64,000 nt of DNA from an uncultured SAR116 cluster alpha proteobacterium (GTDB taxonomy: Bacteria; Pseudomonadota; Alphaproteobacteria; Puniceispirillales; Marisalimonadaceae), in contig CABYBQ010000001.1 in the NCBI GenBank assembly GCA_902517275.1, positions 1-64,000 of the forward strand, read 5' to 3'. Position numbers and translations under genes: made by a program. The notes under the pieces were generated by a model. That model ran no database searches, was not told the DNA's origin, and saw only the letters and a list, made by a program, of their open reading frames with translations. Within the stretch, counting starts at the first letter, position 1. The number at the start of each line of letters is the position of its first letter. This document shows, piece after piece, positions 7,756 to 17,872 of the stretch.

Positions 7756-8556
7756 TTATTTCTCCATTATCCAATTTGGTTTTCTTTTCTCAAAGAATGC
7801 ATTAATACCTTCAATAGATTCAGGATTTTCCCATACATCTGCAAGGGCTTCAACTGTAAATTTAATAGTATTTTCGTCAATTTTAGAAGATAAGTTTCTT
7901 ACAAGATTTTTTGACGCTTTTACTGCTGAGGGACCATTGATGAGAATAGAATCTGCTTCTTCGTTGATAATGTTGTCTATTCTTTCTTGGTTACAAAAAG
8001 ATTTGATTAATCCTATATTTTTTGCTTCTGGAGGATAAAAGGTACGGGCACTTGTAAATAAATCTATGCCATTACTTGATCCAACTTTTGAAATAACATA
8101 AGGACTAATTGTAGCTGGTATTAATCCAAGCTTCGCTTCTGTTAAAGCTAACTTAATATTTTCTATAGATATAGCAACATCACAAACAGAAATAATACCT
8201 ATTCCTCCACCAAAAGCGTTTCCTTCTACTTTTGCTATGAGAGGTTTAGGAAATTGGTACATTTTGTATAATAAATCGGCCAATTTTCGAGCTTCTTCAA
8301 TTCTTGTTTTTCTGTCTGAAAATATTTGTTCCTTCATCCAGTCTAAATCACCACCAGCGCAAAAAGATTTGCCTTTGGCAGATATAATCAAAACTTTTGT
8401 ATTGAGGTCTTCTTTTAATTCATCAAAGCTTTCTGAGAGTTCTCTAATCATCATAGGTGATAAAGCATTATGTTTTTCTTGTTGATTTAAAATTATTTTA
8501 GAAATGCCATTATCACTTTTTTCTATAATGATTGTTTGTTTTTTATTTTTATTCAT
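7756..8556 (-). CDS. liuC: Enoyl-CoA hydratase/isomerase, probable 3-methylglutaconyl-CoA hydratase
   Basis: A 266-residue crotonase-superfamily protein. The oxyanion-hole segments are AKGKSFCAGGDLDWMKE near residue 61 and VEGNAFGGGIGIISVCDVAI near 109, and an AEAKLGLIPATISPYV-like region follows with the usual catalytic acidic residue (TEAKLGLIPA). The AGGDLDWMK sequence is typical of the LiuC/AUH branch. It would hydrate 3-methylglutaconyl-CoA to HMG-CoA between the MCC carboxylase and HMG-CoA lyase steps, which fits its neighbours exactly. The gene overlaps the HMG-CoA lyase gene by 8 bases. The specific substrate is inferred mainly from context. Confidence 0.88.
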   Translation of the reverse strand: MNKNKKQTIIIEKSDNGISKIILNQQEKHNALSPMMIRELSESFDELKEDLNTKVLIISAKGKSFCAGGDLDWMKEQIFSDRKTRIEEARKLADLLYKMYQFPKPLIAKVEGNAFGGGIGIISVCDVAISIENIKLALTEAKLGLIPATISPYVISKVGSSNGIDLFTSARTFYPPEAKNIGLIKSFCNQERIDNIINEEADSILINGPSAVKASKNLVRNLSSKIDENTIKFTVEALADVWENPESIEGINAFFEKRKPNWIMEK

Positions 8557-9415
8557 AGCTTCCGTGTTCTTTAAGGTTTAACGCAATTTTATTACATTCT
8601 TTAATTTTTGTGACACTAAGATTAGTCTCATATCCCATTGATAGTAATAAATCATTAACTTTTTCTGTGGAAACATTGCCTTTCGCACCTGGTGAATATG
8701 GACATCCACCTAGACCACCAACTGAAGAATCAAAAGTTTTAATTCCGTATTCTAAAGAAATTTTTACATTATTTAATGCATTTTGAAATGTATCATGAAA
8801 ATGACCGGCTAATTTATCAGGTGTTAAAAATTGCAAACATTCTGCAATAACTTTTGACGTTTGTTCAGAACTTCCTTTTCCAGTTGTGTCTCCAAGAGAA
8901 ACTTCATAACAACCCATTTTAATTAACTTATTAGCTATTTCTCCAACTTTTTTTGGATCAACATAATTTTCATATGGACAATGAGAAATGCAACTAATGT
9001 AACCTCTAACAGGAACTTTATTTATCTTAGCTTTTTGGATAATTGGCTTAAATCGATTTAGGCTTGTATTAATATCACAATTAGTATTTTTTTTGTTAAA
9101 TGTCTCTGAAGCGGCGGTAAAAATCGCTACTTCATCCACTTTTGCTTCTAAAGCATTGTCAAATCCTTTCTCATTAGGAGTTAACGCGGTATATTTTATT
9201 TCCTCTGCTCTATTGATACCTCTAAAAACTTTTAATGCATCAGATAATTGAGGAACCCATTTAGGACTGACAAAGCTAGATGTTTCTATTTTTTTAAAAC
9301 CACAACTAGATAGTTTATTTATAAATTTTATTTTATCTTCAGTAGAAATGAAATTCTTTTCATTTTGAAGCCCATCTCGGGGACTCATTTCAAAAATATT
9401 AATAAAATTGCTCAT
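8549..9415 (-). CDS. liuE: Hydroxymethylglutaryl-CoA lyase
   Basis: A 288-residue HMG-CoA lyase that splits HMG-CoA into acetyl-CoA and acetoacetate, the last step of leucine degradation. The metal- and substrate-binding SPRDGLQNE lies near residues 11-19, and HFHDT near residue 200 provides metal-binding histidines. The family signature GLGGCPYSPGAKGN with its catalytic Cys is near residue 233. The length is right for the bacterial enzyme. Its stop overlaps the start of liuC by 8 bases and its own start lies 21 bases after the end of the biotin carboxylase subunit. Confidence 0.95.
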   Translation of the reverse strand: MSNFINIFEMSPRDGLQNEKNFISTEDKIKFINKLSSCGFKKIETSSFVSPKWVPQLSDALKVFRGINRAEEIKYTALTPNEKGFDNALEAKVDEVAIFTAASETFNKKNTNCDINTSLNRFKPIIQKAKINKVPVRGYISCISHCPYENYVDPKKVGEIANKLIKMGCYEVSLGDTTGKGSSEQTSKVIAECLQFLTPDKLAGHFHDTFQNALNNVKISLEYGIKTFDSSVGGLGGCPYSPGAKGNVSTEKVNDLLLSMGYETNLSVTKIKECNKIALNLKEHGSYE

Positions 9416-9436
9416 TTTTTTAACCGTTGAGACAAT

Positions 9437-11434
9437 TTATTTTTTTAGACTTAAAAGTTTCATTTTTTCAGTAACCTGTTGGCCATTTTTAACATAAATT
9501 TTATTTATGACACCATCACGTGGTGAATTAAGTGAATACTCCATTTTCATTGCTTCTAAATTTAATAAAACGTCACCTTTTTTCACCTTTGAGTTTTCTC
9601 TAATTTTATTAAATTTTATTAGTCCATGCATTGGGGCTATTATATCATCTTCTGAAAATTCTTCGTTGTTTTCTCTAAGCCTTAAAGAATCTAAGACAAT
9701 AACTTCATAGGTAATGTCTTTAGCGAATATCGTAAAAAATTTATTATTAGTATGTTTATCTATAATTAATTTATAATTAATATCTAAATTTTGACTATTT
9801 AATTTAGCTTTAAGTGAAGATTTATGTATCTTTACAGAAGTGAATAAATACTTGAGGTTATTTACCTTAATTTCATACTCATTCATGTTTCTCTGACAAA
9901 TTTTTAATTGTTGGATTCTATCTTGAATAGTTATATTTAGTGGGTACTCGCTTGGTTTCCACATATACCAATTTGATTGTTGTTTAAATATAGTTTCATT
10001 AAAAACGACAAGCCCAGCAAGAGCTGCGTAATATGGATCAGCCTCATTATCAATAAAGTCCTTTATATTATTTTCTACAAATTTAGTATCAATATTTCCT
10101 TTAATGAAATTTTTATTAGTAATTAATTTTTTAAGCAAATTTAAATTTGTTCTTATACCTCCAATTTCAACATCAATAAGAAAATTCTCAAGGTATTTGA
10201 TCGCTTCATTTCTATCTTTTCCAAATGAAATAATTTTTGCAATCATTGGGTCATAAAATGGAGTAATAAAATCTCCTTCTTGAGTACCTGTTTCTACAAT
10301 ACAGTTTGGATGCTTCAACATTTTTGGAAAATTAAGATGATGTATTAAGCCACTTTGAGGTAAAAAATTATTATTTACATTTTCTGCATATAATCTTGCT
10401 TCAATGGACCATCCCTTTAAAATTATATCTTTTTGTGATTTAGAGATTTTGTTGCCGTTAGCAATTTCAAGTTGCCATGTAATTAAGTCAGTTGAAGTTA
10501 CAGCCTCAGTGACTGAGTGTTCAACTTGTATCCTTGTATTCATTTCCATAAAATAGATTTTATTTTTATCAATGCCGTTTTCAATATCAGCAATAAATTC
10601 TATAGTGCCTGCTCCTTCATATTTAATTGATCTAGCTGCTTTCACAGATAAATTACCTAAAAAGGTTCTAATATCATTATTTAATTCTGGACAAGGGGCT
10701 TCTTCTATTATTTTTTGTTGGCGTCTTTGTAATGAGCAATCTCTGTCAAATAGATGAATTACATTACCATACTTGTCACCAAAAATTTGTATTTCAATAT
10801 GACGTGCCTTTGAAATATACTTTTCAAGCAAACAGTTTTTATCCTTAAAATTTGTTTTTGCCTCACTGGTAGCTTCTTCTAGTGCAGACAAAAATTTAGT
10901 TGAAGTTTCAGCTACCCTCATGCCTCTACCACCACCACCGGCACGGGCTTTTATTAATATTGGAAAACCAACTTTTTTAGCAGTTTGCTCGAGAAAGTTT
11001 TTGTCTTGAATTTTCCCGTGGTATCCTGGAACAACTGGAACTCCTGCTTTTTCCATAATTAATTTAGCTTTATCCTTTTCACCCATATTTCTTACAATTT
11101 TGCTGCTAGGGCCTATAAAGATAAGGTTATTATTTTCAACCATTTTTACAAAATCAGCATTTTCAGATAGAAGTCCATAACCTGGATGAATCGCGTTAAT
11201 TTTATACTTTTTGCAAATTTTAATAATTAAGTCACTATTCATATAAGTTTCGGAAACTAGTGACCCTGGTATGTTGATTGCTTCATCTGCAAGCTTTGTG
11301 TGTAAACAGTTGATATCTTCATCAGAATAAATTGCAACAGTAGGAATCTTCATTTTTCTAGCACATCTTATAATTTTACAGGCAATTTCACCTCGATTTG
11401 CAATTAAGAGTTTTTTTATTTTTTGAATAGGCAT
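9437..11434 (-). CDS. liuD: Methylcrotonyl-CoA carboxylase, biotin-containing alpha subunit
   Basis: A 665-residue acyl-CoA carboxylase alpha subunit. The N-terminal biotin carboxylase starts with KKLLIANRGEIACKIIR. The ATP-grasp glycine-rich loop is KARAGGGGRGMR near residue 158, the catalytic EMNTRIQVEHSVTEA is near 295, and the C-terminal biotinyl domain carries the acceptor Lys in LEAMKMEYSL near residue 630. It carboxylates biotin with bicarbonate and ATP and hands the carboxyl group to the beta subunit. The position between the IVD/beta-subunit genes and HMG-CoA lyase indicates 3-methylcrotonyl-CoA as substrate, although geranyl- or propionyl-CoA carboxylases have the same layout. It is 11 bases downstream of liuB. 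Confidence 0.95.
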   Translation of the reverse strand: MPIQKIKKLLIANRGEIACKIIRCARKMKIPTVAIYSDEDINCLHTKLADEAINIPGSLVSETYMNSDLIIKICKKYKINAIHPGYGLLSENADFVKMVENNNLIFIGPSSKIVRNMGEKDKAKLIMEKAGVPVVPGYHGKIQDKNFLEQTAKKVGFPILIKARAGGGGRGMRVAETSTKFLSALEEATSEAKTNFKDKNCLLEKYISKARHIEIQIFGDKYGNVIHLFDRDCSLQRRQQKIIEEAPCPELNNDIRTFLGNLSVKAARSIKYEGAGTIEFIADIENGIDKNKIYFMEMNTRIQVEHSVTEAVTSTDLITWQLEIANGNKISKSQKDIILKGWSIEARLYAENVNNNFLPQSGLIHHLNFPKMLKHPNCIVETGTQEGDFITPFYDPMIAKIISFGKDRNEAIKYLENFLIDVEIGGIRTNLNLLKKLITNKNFIKGNIDTKFVENNIKDFIDNEADPYYAALAGLVVFNETIFKQQSNWYMWKPSEYPLNITIQDRIQQLKICQRNMNEYEIKVNNLKYLFTSVKIHKSSLKAKLNSQNLDINYKLIIDKHTNNKFFTIFAKDITYEVIVLDSLRLRENNEEFSEDDIIAPMHGLIKFNKIRENSKVKKGDVLLNLEAMKMEYSLNSPRDGVINKIYVKNGQQVTEKMKLLSLKK

Positions 11435-11445
11435 TTTGTATCTTA

Positions 11446-13050
11446 CTACATTCTAAAAATACCAAATTTGGTGTCTTCAATACTTTGATTCATTGTAATT
11501 TTTATACTCGCAGCTAAAATATCACGCGTTTTGGTAGGATCTATAATCCCATCATCCCACATACGAGCAGAGGCATATAAAGGGTGTGACTGATTATTAA
11601 ATTGTTCTAAGATTGGCTGTTTAAATTTATCTTCAATTTTTTTACTCCATTCACCATTATTTTTAAGTGTATTATTCTTTTTTAATTGTGCTAAAACACT
11701 TGCAGCTTGCTCGCCACCCATTACTGATATTCTTGAACAAGGCCACGTCCATAAAAATCTTGGTGCAAAAGCTCTGCCACACATTCCATAATTACCTGCT
11801 CCAAAGCTACCTCCTATTAAGAGTGTAACTTTAGGAACTTTAGAAGTTGCAACTGCATTAACTAGTTTCGCGCCATTTTTTGCAATCCCTCCATGTTCTG
11901 CATTTTCTCCTACCATGAAGCCTGTGATATTTTGTAAAAAAATTAATGGAACTTTTCTTTGACTACATAATGAAATAAAGTGTGTACCTTTAAGAGCACT
12001 ATCAGAAAACAAAACTCCGTTATTAGCTATAATACCACAGGTTTGCCCTTTTAATTTTGCAAAACCAGTTACTAAAGTTTTACCAAAATTATGTTTAAAT
12101 TCGTCAAATTCAGATCCATCAAAAATTCTCATTATTATTTCTTTAACGTCATAAGATGTTTTGCTTTCTGCGGGGACTATTCCTAGAAGTTCTTGAGGGT
12201 CATAAAGTGGTAGTTCAAAATTTGAAAGATTTTCATTCTTCTTTTTTATATTTAAGTTTTTTACACATTGTCTAGCTAAAGCTAATGCATGTTCGTCATT
12301 ATCAGCAAGATAATCTGCAACACCAGAAATTTTTGTATGAACCTCGCCTCCACCAAGACTTTCTGCATTGGTTAATTCGCCTGTTGCAGCTTTAACTAAT
12401 GGTGGACCTGCTAAAAAAATAGTTCCTTGATTTTTTACGATTATAGTTTCGTCTGACATTGCAGGGACGTAGGCTCCACCTGCTGTACAACTTCCCATAA
12501 CAACTGCAATTTGAGGGATACTTTTCGAGGACATATTGGCTTGATTAAAAAAAATTCTTCCAAAATGTTCTCTGTCAGCAAAAACTTCATCTTGGTTTGG
12601 TAGGTTTGCCCCGCCAGAATCAACCAAGTAAATACAAGGTAATTTATTTTCCAGAGCTACTTCTTGAGCCCTAAGATGTTTTTTTACAGTTATAGGATAG
12701 TAGGTTCCGCCCTTAACAGTTGAGTCATTGCATATAACCATTACGTCTATACCGTGGATTTGACCCACTCCAGTTATTATTCCACCAGAAGGACAAGCAT
12801 TATCATACATATTATAACTTGCAGTTAATCCTATTTCTAAAAATGAACTTCCTGGATCTAAAAGCTTTGATACCCTATGTCTAGGTAACATTTTCCCCCG
12901 TTTTTGATGGCGCTCATTTAATTTTTGACCACCACCGTTCATTGCAAAATCAACAGCTTCTCGGGTTAATTTAAGGTCAACTTCGAGTTCTTTTTTATTT
13001 TTTTGAAAGTTTATATCTTTTACGTTTATTTGAGATTTTAGTCTTGTCAT
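11446..13050 (-). CDS. liuB: Methylcrotonyl-CoA carboxylase, carboxyltransferase beta subunit
   Basis: A 534-residue carboxyltransferase that moves the carboxyl group from biotin to 3-methylcrotonyl-CoA. It has the family segments [28 protein letters not shown] (shown in part), [29 protein letters not shown] around residue 150 and a [19 protein letters not shown] region around residue 400, which holds the CoA and biotin oxyanion holes. The [11 protein letters not shown] wording is typical of MCC beta rather than propionyl-CoA carboxylase. The length is normal. The gene overlaps liuA by four bases (ATGA), indicating translational coupling. Confidence 0.95.
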   Translation of the reverse strand: MTRLKSQINVKDINFQKNKKELEVDLKLTREAVDFAMNGGGQKLNERHQKRGKMLPRHRVSKLLDPGSSFLEIGLTASYNMYDNACPSGGIITGVGQIHGIDVMVICNDSTVKGGTYYPITVKKHLRAQEVALENKLPCIYLVDSGGANLPNQDEVFADREHFGRIFFNQANMSSKSIPQIAVVMGSCTAGGAYVPAMSDETIIVKNQGTIFLAGPPLVKAATGELTNAESLGGGEVHTKISGVADYLADNDEHALALARQCVKNLNIKKKNENLSNFELPLYDPQELLGIVPAESKTSYDVKEIIMRIFDGSEFDEFKHNFGKTLVTGFAKLKGQTCGIIANNGVLFSDSALKGTHFISLCSQRKVPLIFLQNITGFMVGENAEHGGIAKNGAKLVNAVATSKVPKVTLLIGGSFGAGNYGMCGRAFAPRFLWTWPCSRISVMGGEQAASVLAQLKKNNTLKNNGEWSKKIEDKFKQPILEQFNNQSHPLYASARMWDDGIIDPTKTRDILAASIKITMNQSIEDTKFGIFRM

Positions 13051-14216
13051 CTGATAGTTTCCGAAAATAATTCTCTACCAATCAACATCCTTCTAATTTC
13101 GGAAGTCCCTGCTCCAATTTCATACAATTTAGCATCCCTAAGTAATCTTCCAGCTGAAAAGTCATTAGTATATCCATTCCCACCTAGTGCCTGAATTGCT
13201 TCAAGAGCAATTTGAGTGGCTTTTTCCGCGGAATACAAAATACAGCCAGCAGCATCTTTCCTAGTGGTTTCCCCTCTGTCACACGCTTTAGCCACTTCAT
13301 AAACATAAGATCTACAAGCGTTCATGGTTGTATACATGTCAGCTATTTTACCTTGCATTATTTGAAATTCACCAATTGACTTTCCAAATTGTTTTCTTTC
13401 ATGAATATATGGAACAACCACATCCATTGCTGCTGCCATTATTCCTAAAGGTCCTGCAGCAAGAACAACTCTTTCATAATCCAAGCCACTCATTAAGATA
13501 GCTGCTCCATTTCCTTCTTCACCTAAAATATTTTCTTCAGGAACAGGACAGTTTTCAAAAATAAGTTCCGCAGTATTAGAACCTCTCATGCCTAATTTAT
13601 CTAATTTTTTTCCAGTAGAAAAACCTGTCATAGTTTTTTCTATTATAAAAGCTGTTATACCTTTAGACCCTTTGGAAGGATTAGTTTTTGCATATACCAC
13701 TAAAGTATCAGCATCGGGCCCATTGGTAATCCACATTTTTGATCCATTAAGTAAATACGTCTTATTACCTTGTTTCTCTGCTTGAAGAGACATTGAAACA
13801 ACATCAGATCCAGAACCACTTTCACTCATAGCTAAGGCTCCAACCTTTTTGCCAGAACAAAGCTCAGGTAAATATTTTTGTTTTTGTTCCTCATTTCCAT
13901 TTCTATTAATTTGATTGACGCATAAGTTTGAAAAAGCGCCATATGAAAGGCCTACTGAAGCACTCGCTCTACTTATTTCTTCTATGGCAATACAATGGGC
14001 TAAATAACTCATGTCACTACCACCATACTCTGATGATGCAGTAATTCCTAATAAACCTAGGTCACCAAACTTCTTCCACAGATGATCAGGAAAAGAGTTT
14101 TCTTTATCAATTTGATTTGCAATTGGAGCTATTTCATTTTGTGCAAACTTATAAACAGTATCTCTTAATACTTCATTATCCTTACCAATAGAAAAGTTCA
14201 TTGAATGAAAAAACAT
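13047..14216 (-). CDS. liuA: Isovaleryl-CoA dehydrogenase
   Basis: A 389-residue acyl-CoA dehydrogenase converting isovaleryl-CoA to 3-methylcrotonyl-CoA with FAD and electron-transfer flavoprotein. [18 protein letters not shown] near residue 135 and [17 protein letters not shown] near 160 are classic. The catalytic base is the Glu in [14 protein letters not shown] near residue 247, the position specific to isovaleryl-CoA dehydrogenases, and the C-terminus ends in [18 protein letters not shown]. It is the first gene of the eight-gene operon running to 4762. The ATG at 14214-14216 has an AAAGGGG ribosome-binding site about ten bases upstream. Confidence 0.95.
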   Translation of the reverse strand: MFFHSMNFSIGKDNEVLRDTVYKFAQNEIAPIANQIDKENSFPDHLWKKFGDLGLLGITASSEYGGSDMSYLAHCIAIEEISRASASVGLSYGAFSNLCVNQINRNGNEEQKQKYLPELCSGKKVGALAMSESGSGSDVVSMSLQAEKQGNKTYLLNGSKMWITNGPDADTLVVYAKTNPSKGSKGITAFIIEKTMTGFSTGKKLDKLGMRGSNTAELIFENCPVPEENILGEEGNGAAILMSGLDYERVVLAAGPLGIMAAAMDVVVPYIHERKQFGKSIGEFQIMQGKIADMYTTMNACRSYVYEVAKACDRGETTRKDAAGCILYSAEKATQIALEAIQALGGNGYTNDFSAGRLLRDAKLYEIGAGTSEIRRMLIGRELFSETIR

Positions 14217-14286
14217 GTAAATAAAGCCCCTTTAACAAATTATATTAGATTAAAACATAACTTTATTTTATTCACACGTATAAATT

Positions 14287-14742
14287 TTATTTAAATTGAT
14301 TTGATGCTCTTTCTTTTGCTTCAGCACTTTCTATACCAGAAATATATAAAAGACCGTTCATACGACGCATTAGATTGGCTTCAAAATCATCAATAACTCC
14401 ATCTGATAATATTACTCCCCACATCATTTCTATTACTTCAATCCTTTCATCGTGGTCCATTTCATTTAAAATTACTTTTATTTGAGAAAATATTTCAACA
14501 CGTTCATTACTGTTTTCTAGAGCTTTTTTAATGTTTTCCTCAGCCTCAATTTGTGTGAAGTTAAATTTATTAATTAATAAATTTGTGATGTAACCGATTT
14601 CAACTTTATCAGTCTCTCCGTCAATTTGACACGCTTCCAGTAACAAGACTATTACTGCTTGAATATCTTCTCCTAGGTATTCATCTACTTTTGTATCTTT
14701 AGAAGTAACTTTTTGAATTGCAGCTTTTAAATTTGAAAACAT
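14287..14742 (-). CDS. TerB domain protein
   Basis: A 151-residue, mainly alpha-helical, acidic cytoplasmic protein. AVIVLLLEACQIDGETDKVE near residue 30 and a second MMWGVILSDGVIDDFEANLMRR repeat-like half near residue 105 give the paired LLxxACxxDGxxxxxE and DGxxxxxE pattern of TerB-like domains. In tellurite-resistance TerB these acidic residues bind metal ions. Stand-alone TerB proteins of this size are common in Alphaproteobacteria and have no established role. It stands alone between the leucine operon and the divergently oriented glutamate dehydrogenase gene, so context does not help. Confidence 0.85.
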   Translation of the reverse strand: MFSNLKAAIQKVTSKDTKVDEYLGEDIQAVIVLLLEACQIDGETDKVEIGYITNLLINKFNFTQIEAEENIKKALENSNERVEIFSQIKVILNEMDHDERIEVIEMMWGVILSDGVIDDFEANLMRRMNGLLYISGIESAEAKERASNQFK

Positions 14743-14922
14743 ATTCTTTCCTAACTATTAGAATCCCATTTAGGTATTTATATTTTTATACAAGATTTTA
14801 AAATGAATAAAATTTAATTTTTTTCAAGTTTAAAATAGCTAAGTCTTACTCCTTTTAACTTTTTTCTTTTTATGTAAAGGTTATTTCTGGGTTTTTATAT
14901 ATTCTTTAAACTTAGTAGGGGG

Positions 14923-14938
14923 CAATCCGCAAGGGTTG
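14923..14938 (+). promoter_or_regulatory. GNRA-capped hairpin enclosing the gdhA ribosome-binding site
   Basis: CAATCC at 14923-14928 can pair with GGGTTG at 14933-14938 around a GCAA tetraloop. The 3' arm contains the AAGGG that is the only good Shine-Dalgarno sequence, ending ten bases before the ATG at 14946. The stem has five Watson-Crick pairs and one G-T pair. It could lower or tune translation, but no larger riboswitch structure that I recognise surrounds it. Confidence 0.35.
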
Positions 14939-14945
14939 AAAAATA

Positions 14946-16367
14946 ATGGCCGGCGATGCATTTCTAAATTCAATTGAAGTTAATTTTAAAAAAGCGACTC
15001 GATATATTCAAAAAATTGACGGTTCAGAAGCTTTTTCTGAAGATTTAGCTAACCAAATAATGTTGGCCAATGCTACTTACGTAGTTAGATTTGGCGTAAG
15101 GTTAAGAGGTACAGTTCATACATTTACTGGTTTTCGTTCAGTTCACTCTGATCACTTTGAACCTGTAAAAGGTGGTATAAGATATGACTTAGCTGTTAAC
15201 CAAGAAGAAGTTGAAGCTTTAGCTGCATTGATGACTTATAAATGTGCTTTAGTTGAAGTTCCTTTTGGTGGTTCTAAAGGTGGCCTTATAATTAACATAA
15301 AAAAATGGTCCGAAGAAGAGCTGGAAAGAATAACAAGACGCTTCACCCAAGAATTAGCTAAAAGAGATTTAATACACCCATCCCAAAACGTGCCAGCTCC
15401 TGATGTTGGTACTGGAGAACGTGAAATGGCGTGGATGGCAGACGAGTATCGTAGACTAAATCCAACTGATCTTAATGCATGGGCTTGTGTTACTGGAAAG
15501 CCTGTAAATAAAGGGGGTATTTCTGGAAGAACTGAGGCTACTGGAAGGGGGGTGAAGTTTGCTCTAAAAGCATTTTTTCAAAACGATAATGATGTCAAAA
15601 AAACAGGTTTAAAACCTGGATTAAAAGGAAAAAGAATTATTATTCAAGGTCTAGGGAATGTTGGATATTATGCAGCAAAATTTTTGTCCAATGAGGATGG
15701 TGCAAAAATCACACACGTAATTGAACGCGACGGATCAATTATTAATCATGAGGGAATAGACATTTCATCTTTGAAAAAACATCTTCTTAAAAAAGGCACA
15801 ATCAAGGGTTTTAGTGGTTTTATTAAGGCTGGAGCTGAAATACTAGAGGAAGAAGCAGATATTTTGATACCCGCAGCTATGGAATTAGTTATTAATGAAG
15901 AAAATGCTAATCGTATTAAAGTACCTCTCATTGTAGAAGCTGCAAATGGCCCCGTATCATCAAGTGCTGATGAGATACTAAACAAACGAGGTGTAATAAT
16001 CATACCAGATTTATACGCTAATGCAGGAGGTGTTACGGTAAGCTATTTTGAATGGATTAAAAATTTAAGCAGAATAAGGTTGGGGAGGTTACAAAGAAGG
16101 GCTCAAGAAAATCAAGTTTCTACACTTATTAATGGAATTGAGAGCATTACAGGAAAAGAATTTCCTTCAGAATTTAAATCACAATCTATTCAGGGCTTGT
16201 CCGAATTAGATCTGGTTCGATCTGGATTAGAAGATACAATGATAGAAACATATAATGTTATTAGTAACATGTGGAACTCTAATGAAAATATACCAGATCT
16301 AAGGACAGCAGCAATGATGGTTTCCATTAAAAGGATAGCACAAAGTTATAGCTCTTTAGGGATATAA
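14946..16367 (+). CDS. gdhA: Glu/Leu/Phe/Val dehydrogenase (probable glutamate dehydrogenase)
   Basis: A 473-residue member of the glutamate/leucine dehydrogenase family, which reductively aminates 2-oxoglutarate or does the reverse. The substrate-binding PVKGGIRYD is near residue 78, the catalytic-Lys segment YKCALVEVPFGGSKGG near 99-114, the catalytic Asp in PAPDVGTGEREMAWM near 155, and the dinucleotide-binding GLGNVGYYAA near 237. The length and the separate position next to amtB and glnE support glutamate as substrate and a role in ammonium assimilation or glutamate catabolism. The start is preceded by an AAGGG ribosome-binding site placed inside a small hairpin. Confidence 0.9.
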   Translation: MAGDAFLNSIEVNFKKATRYIQKIDGSEAFSEDLANQIMLANATYVVRFGVRLRGTVHTFTGFRSVHSDHFEPVKGGIRYDLAVNQEEVEALAALMTYKCALVEVPFGGSKGGLIINIKKWSEEELERITRRFTQELAKRDLIHPSQNVPAPDVGTGEREMAWMADEYRRLNPTDLNAWACVTGKPVNKGGISGRTEATGRGVKFALKAFFQNDNDVKKTGLKPGLKGKRIIIQGLGNVGYYAAKFLSNEDGAKITHVIERDGSIINHEGIDISSLKKHLLKKGTIKGFSGFIKAGAEILEEEADILIPAAMELVINEENANRIKVPLIVEAANGPVSSSADEILNKRGVIIIPDLYANAGGVTVSYFEWIKNLSRIRLGRLQRRAQENQVSTLINGIESITGKEFPSEFKSQSIQGLSELDLVRSGLEDTMIETYNVISNMWNSNENIPDLRTAAMMVSIKRIAQSYSSLGI

Positions 16368-16369
16368 AA

Positions 16370-16392
16370 AAAGGAGGAAACTTTCCTCCTTT
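16370..16392. terminator. Bidirectional terminator between gdhA and amtB
   Basis: AAAGGAGGAAA at 16370-16380 and TTTCCTCCTTT at 16382-16392 form a near-perfect inverted repeat between two convergent genes. Read on the minus strand the hairpin is followed by a further run of T, giving a good intrinsic terminator for amtB. On the plus strand the T-run is shorter (TTTC), but the hairpin directly follows the gdhA stop. Confidence 0.85.
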
Positions 16393-16414
16393 CTATGTTA
16401 TTTGATTGATTTAT

Positions 16415-17710
16415 CTACTTTCTAAAGTCAGGATATGCTTCCATACCAACTTCAGCTAAATCAACGCCTTCAAGTTCTTCTTCCTCTGTAACGCGTATTC
16501 CAATGGTAAACTTAATAATATACCAAACAATAGCAGAGGCTATTATTGTAAATGCACCAATTGCAAATATTCCATATAATTGTGCACCTAAAGTTGCATC
16601 TGAGTTTGAAAGAATTACAGCGATAGTTCCCCATATTCCAGCAAACAGATGAACAGGTATAGCACCAACGACATCGTCGATTTTCAATTTATCTAACATT
16701 GGTATAGTTAAAACAACTATCAATCCACCAACTGCACCAATAAATATTGCCAACATTGGAGATGGAGCTAATGGTTCAGCTGTTATTGCTACTAATCCAC
16801 CTAATGCGCCGTTTAGGGCCATAGTTAAATCTGTCTTTTTGTAGAATAACATTGTTAAAATTAAAGCTACAACTACACCTCCAGCAGCTGCCAAGTTTGT
16901 ATTAATATAAATATTTGAAATAGCAGTTACATCAGCGCCTGATCCCATCGCTAATTGTGACCCACCATTAAAACCAAACCAACCAAACCATAAAATGAAA
17001 GTACCTAAAGTAGCTAAAGGAAGGTTTGATCCAGGCATTGGATTAACACTTCCATCATCAGAATATTTACCTTTTCTAGCACCTAGTATTATTGCACCAG
17101 TAAGAGCTGCCCAACCGCCAACTCCGTGAACGATAGAAGAGCCAGCAAAATCTAAGAAACCAGCCTCACTTAGATATCCACCACCCCAAGACCATGATCC
17201 TTGGATAGGATAAATAAAACCACACAATAAAACTACAAATACAAAAAAAGCTTTTAATTTAACTCTTTCTGCAACAGCTCCACTAACTATTGAAGCAGCA
17301 GTAGCGCAGAATACCATTTGGAACCACCAGTCAGATCCTGAAGAATAAGTTGCATCATTTTCACCACCAAATGTTTCTCCGTCAGAAGGACCCCAGATTG
17401 CAAATGAACCTATCCAACCAGATACATCCATGTACATTAGGTTGTAACCAACTACCGCAAACATTATTCCGGCTATAGAATATAAACCAATATTTTTGGC
17501 ACATTGAACTACAGCATTTTTAGCTCTAACTAGTCCTGTTTCTAGCATACAAAAACCAGCGGCCATAAGCATAACCAAGAAACCATGTACCAGAAAAGAA
17601 AAGGAATTGAAAATGTATGCAGTCTCAGCATCAGGTGCTGCAGAACCAACACTCGTAAAACCTATAATTATTGCAGGTATTAATAAAAATAACCTGATTA
17701 AATTAGACAT
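16415..17710 (-). CDS. amtB: Ammonium transporter AmtB
   Basis: A 431-residue Amt/MEP/Rh transporter with eleven to twelve membrane helices and a cleavable signal-like N-terminus ending SVGSAAPDAE. The conserved pore histidines are visible in FAGSSIVHGVGGWAA near residue 194 and in VGAIPVHLFAGIWG near residue 351. The family signature around DFAGSSIVH and the ALNGALGGLVAITAEPLAPSP segment are intact. It carries ammonium across the inner membrane. No glnK gene lies beside it, which is unusual because amtB is commonly paired with glnK. A GGAGAG ribosome-binding site precedes the ATG. Confidence 0.96.
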   Translation of the reverse strand: MSNLIRLFLLIPAIIIGFTSVGSAAPDAETAYIFNSFSFLVHGFLVMLMAAGFCMLETGLVRAKNAVVQCAKNIGLYSIAGIMFAVVGYNLMYMDVSGWIGSFAIWGPSDGETFGGENDATYSSGSDWWFQMVFCATAASIVSGAVAERVKLKAFFVFVVLLCGFIYPIQGSWSWGGGYLSEAGFLDFAGSSIVHGVGGWAALTGAIILGARKGKYSDDGSVNPMPGSNLPLATLGTFILWFGWFGFNGGSQLAMGSGADVTAISNIYINTNLAAAGGVVVALILTMLFYKKTDLTMALNGALGGLVAITAEPLAPSPMLAIFIGAVGGLIVVLTIPMLDKLKIDDVVGAIPVHLFAGIWGTIAVILSNSDATLGAQLYGIFAIGAFTIIASAIVWYIIKFTIGIRVTEEEELEGVDLAEVGMEAYPDFRK

Positions 17711-17872
17711 AATAACTCTCCGTTTAAATTGAACTTATTTACAATCTCTGTAATGAATATATTTATAAAGATTAAAAAAGCTAGGAAGTAGACATAGTTA
17801 ATTATGCATAAAAATTAGGCGTAAAACATTAACTATAATTAATATGATTAAATTTAAGACAAACTTATTTTA

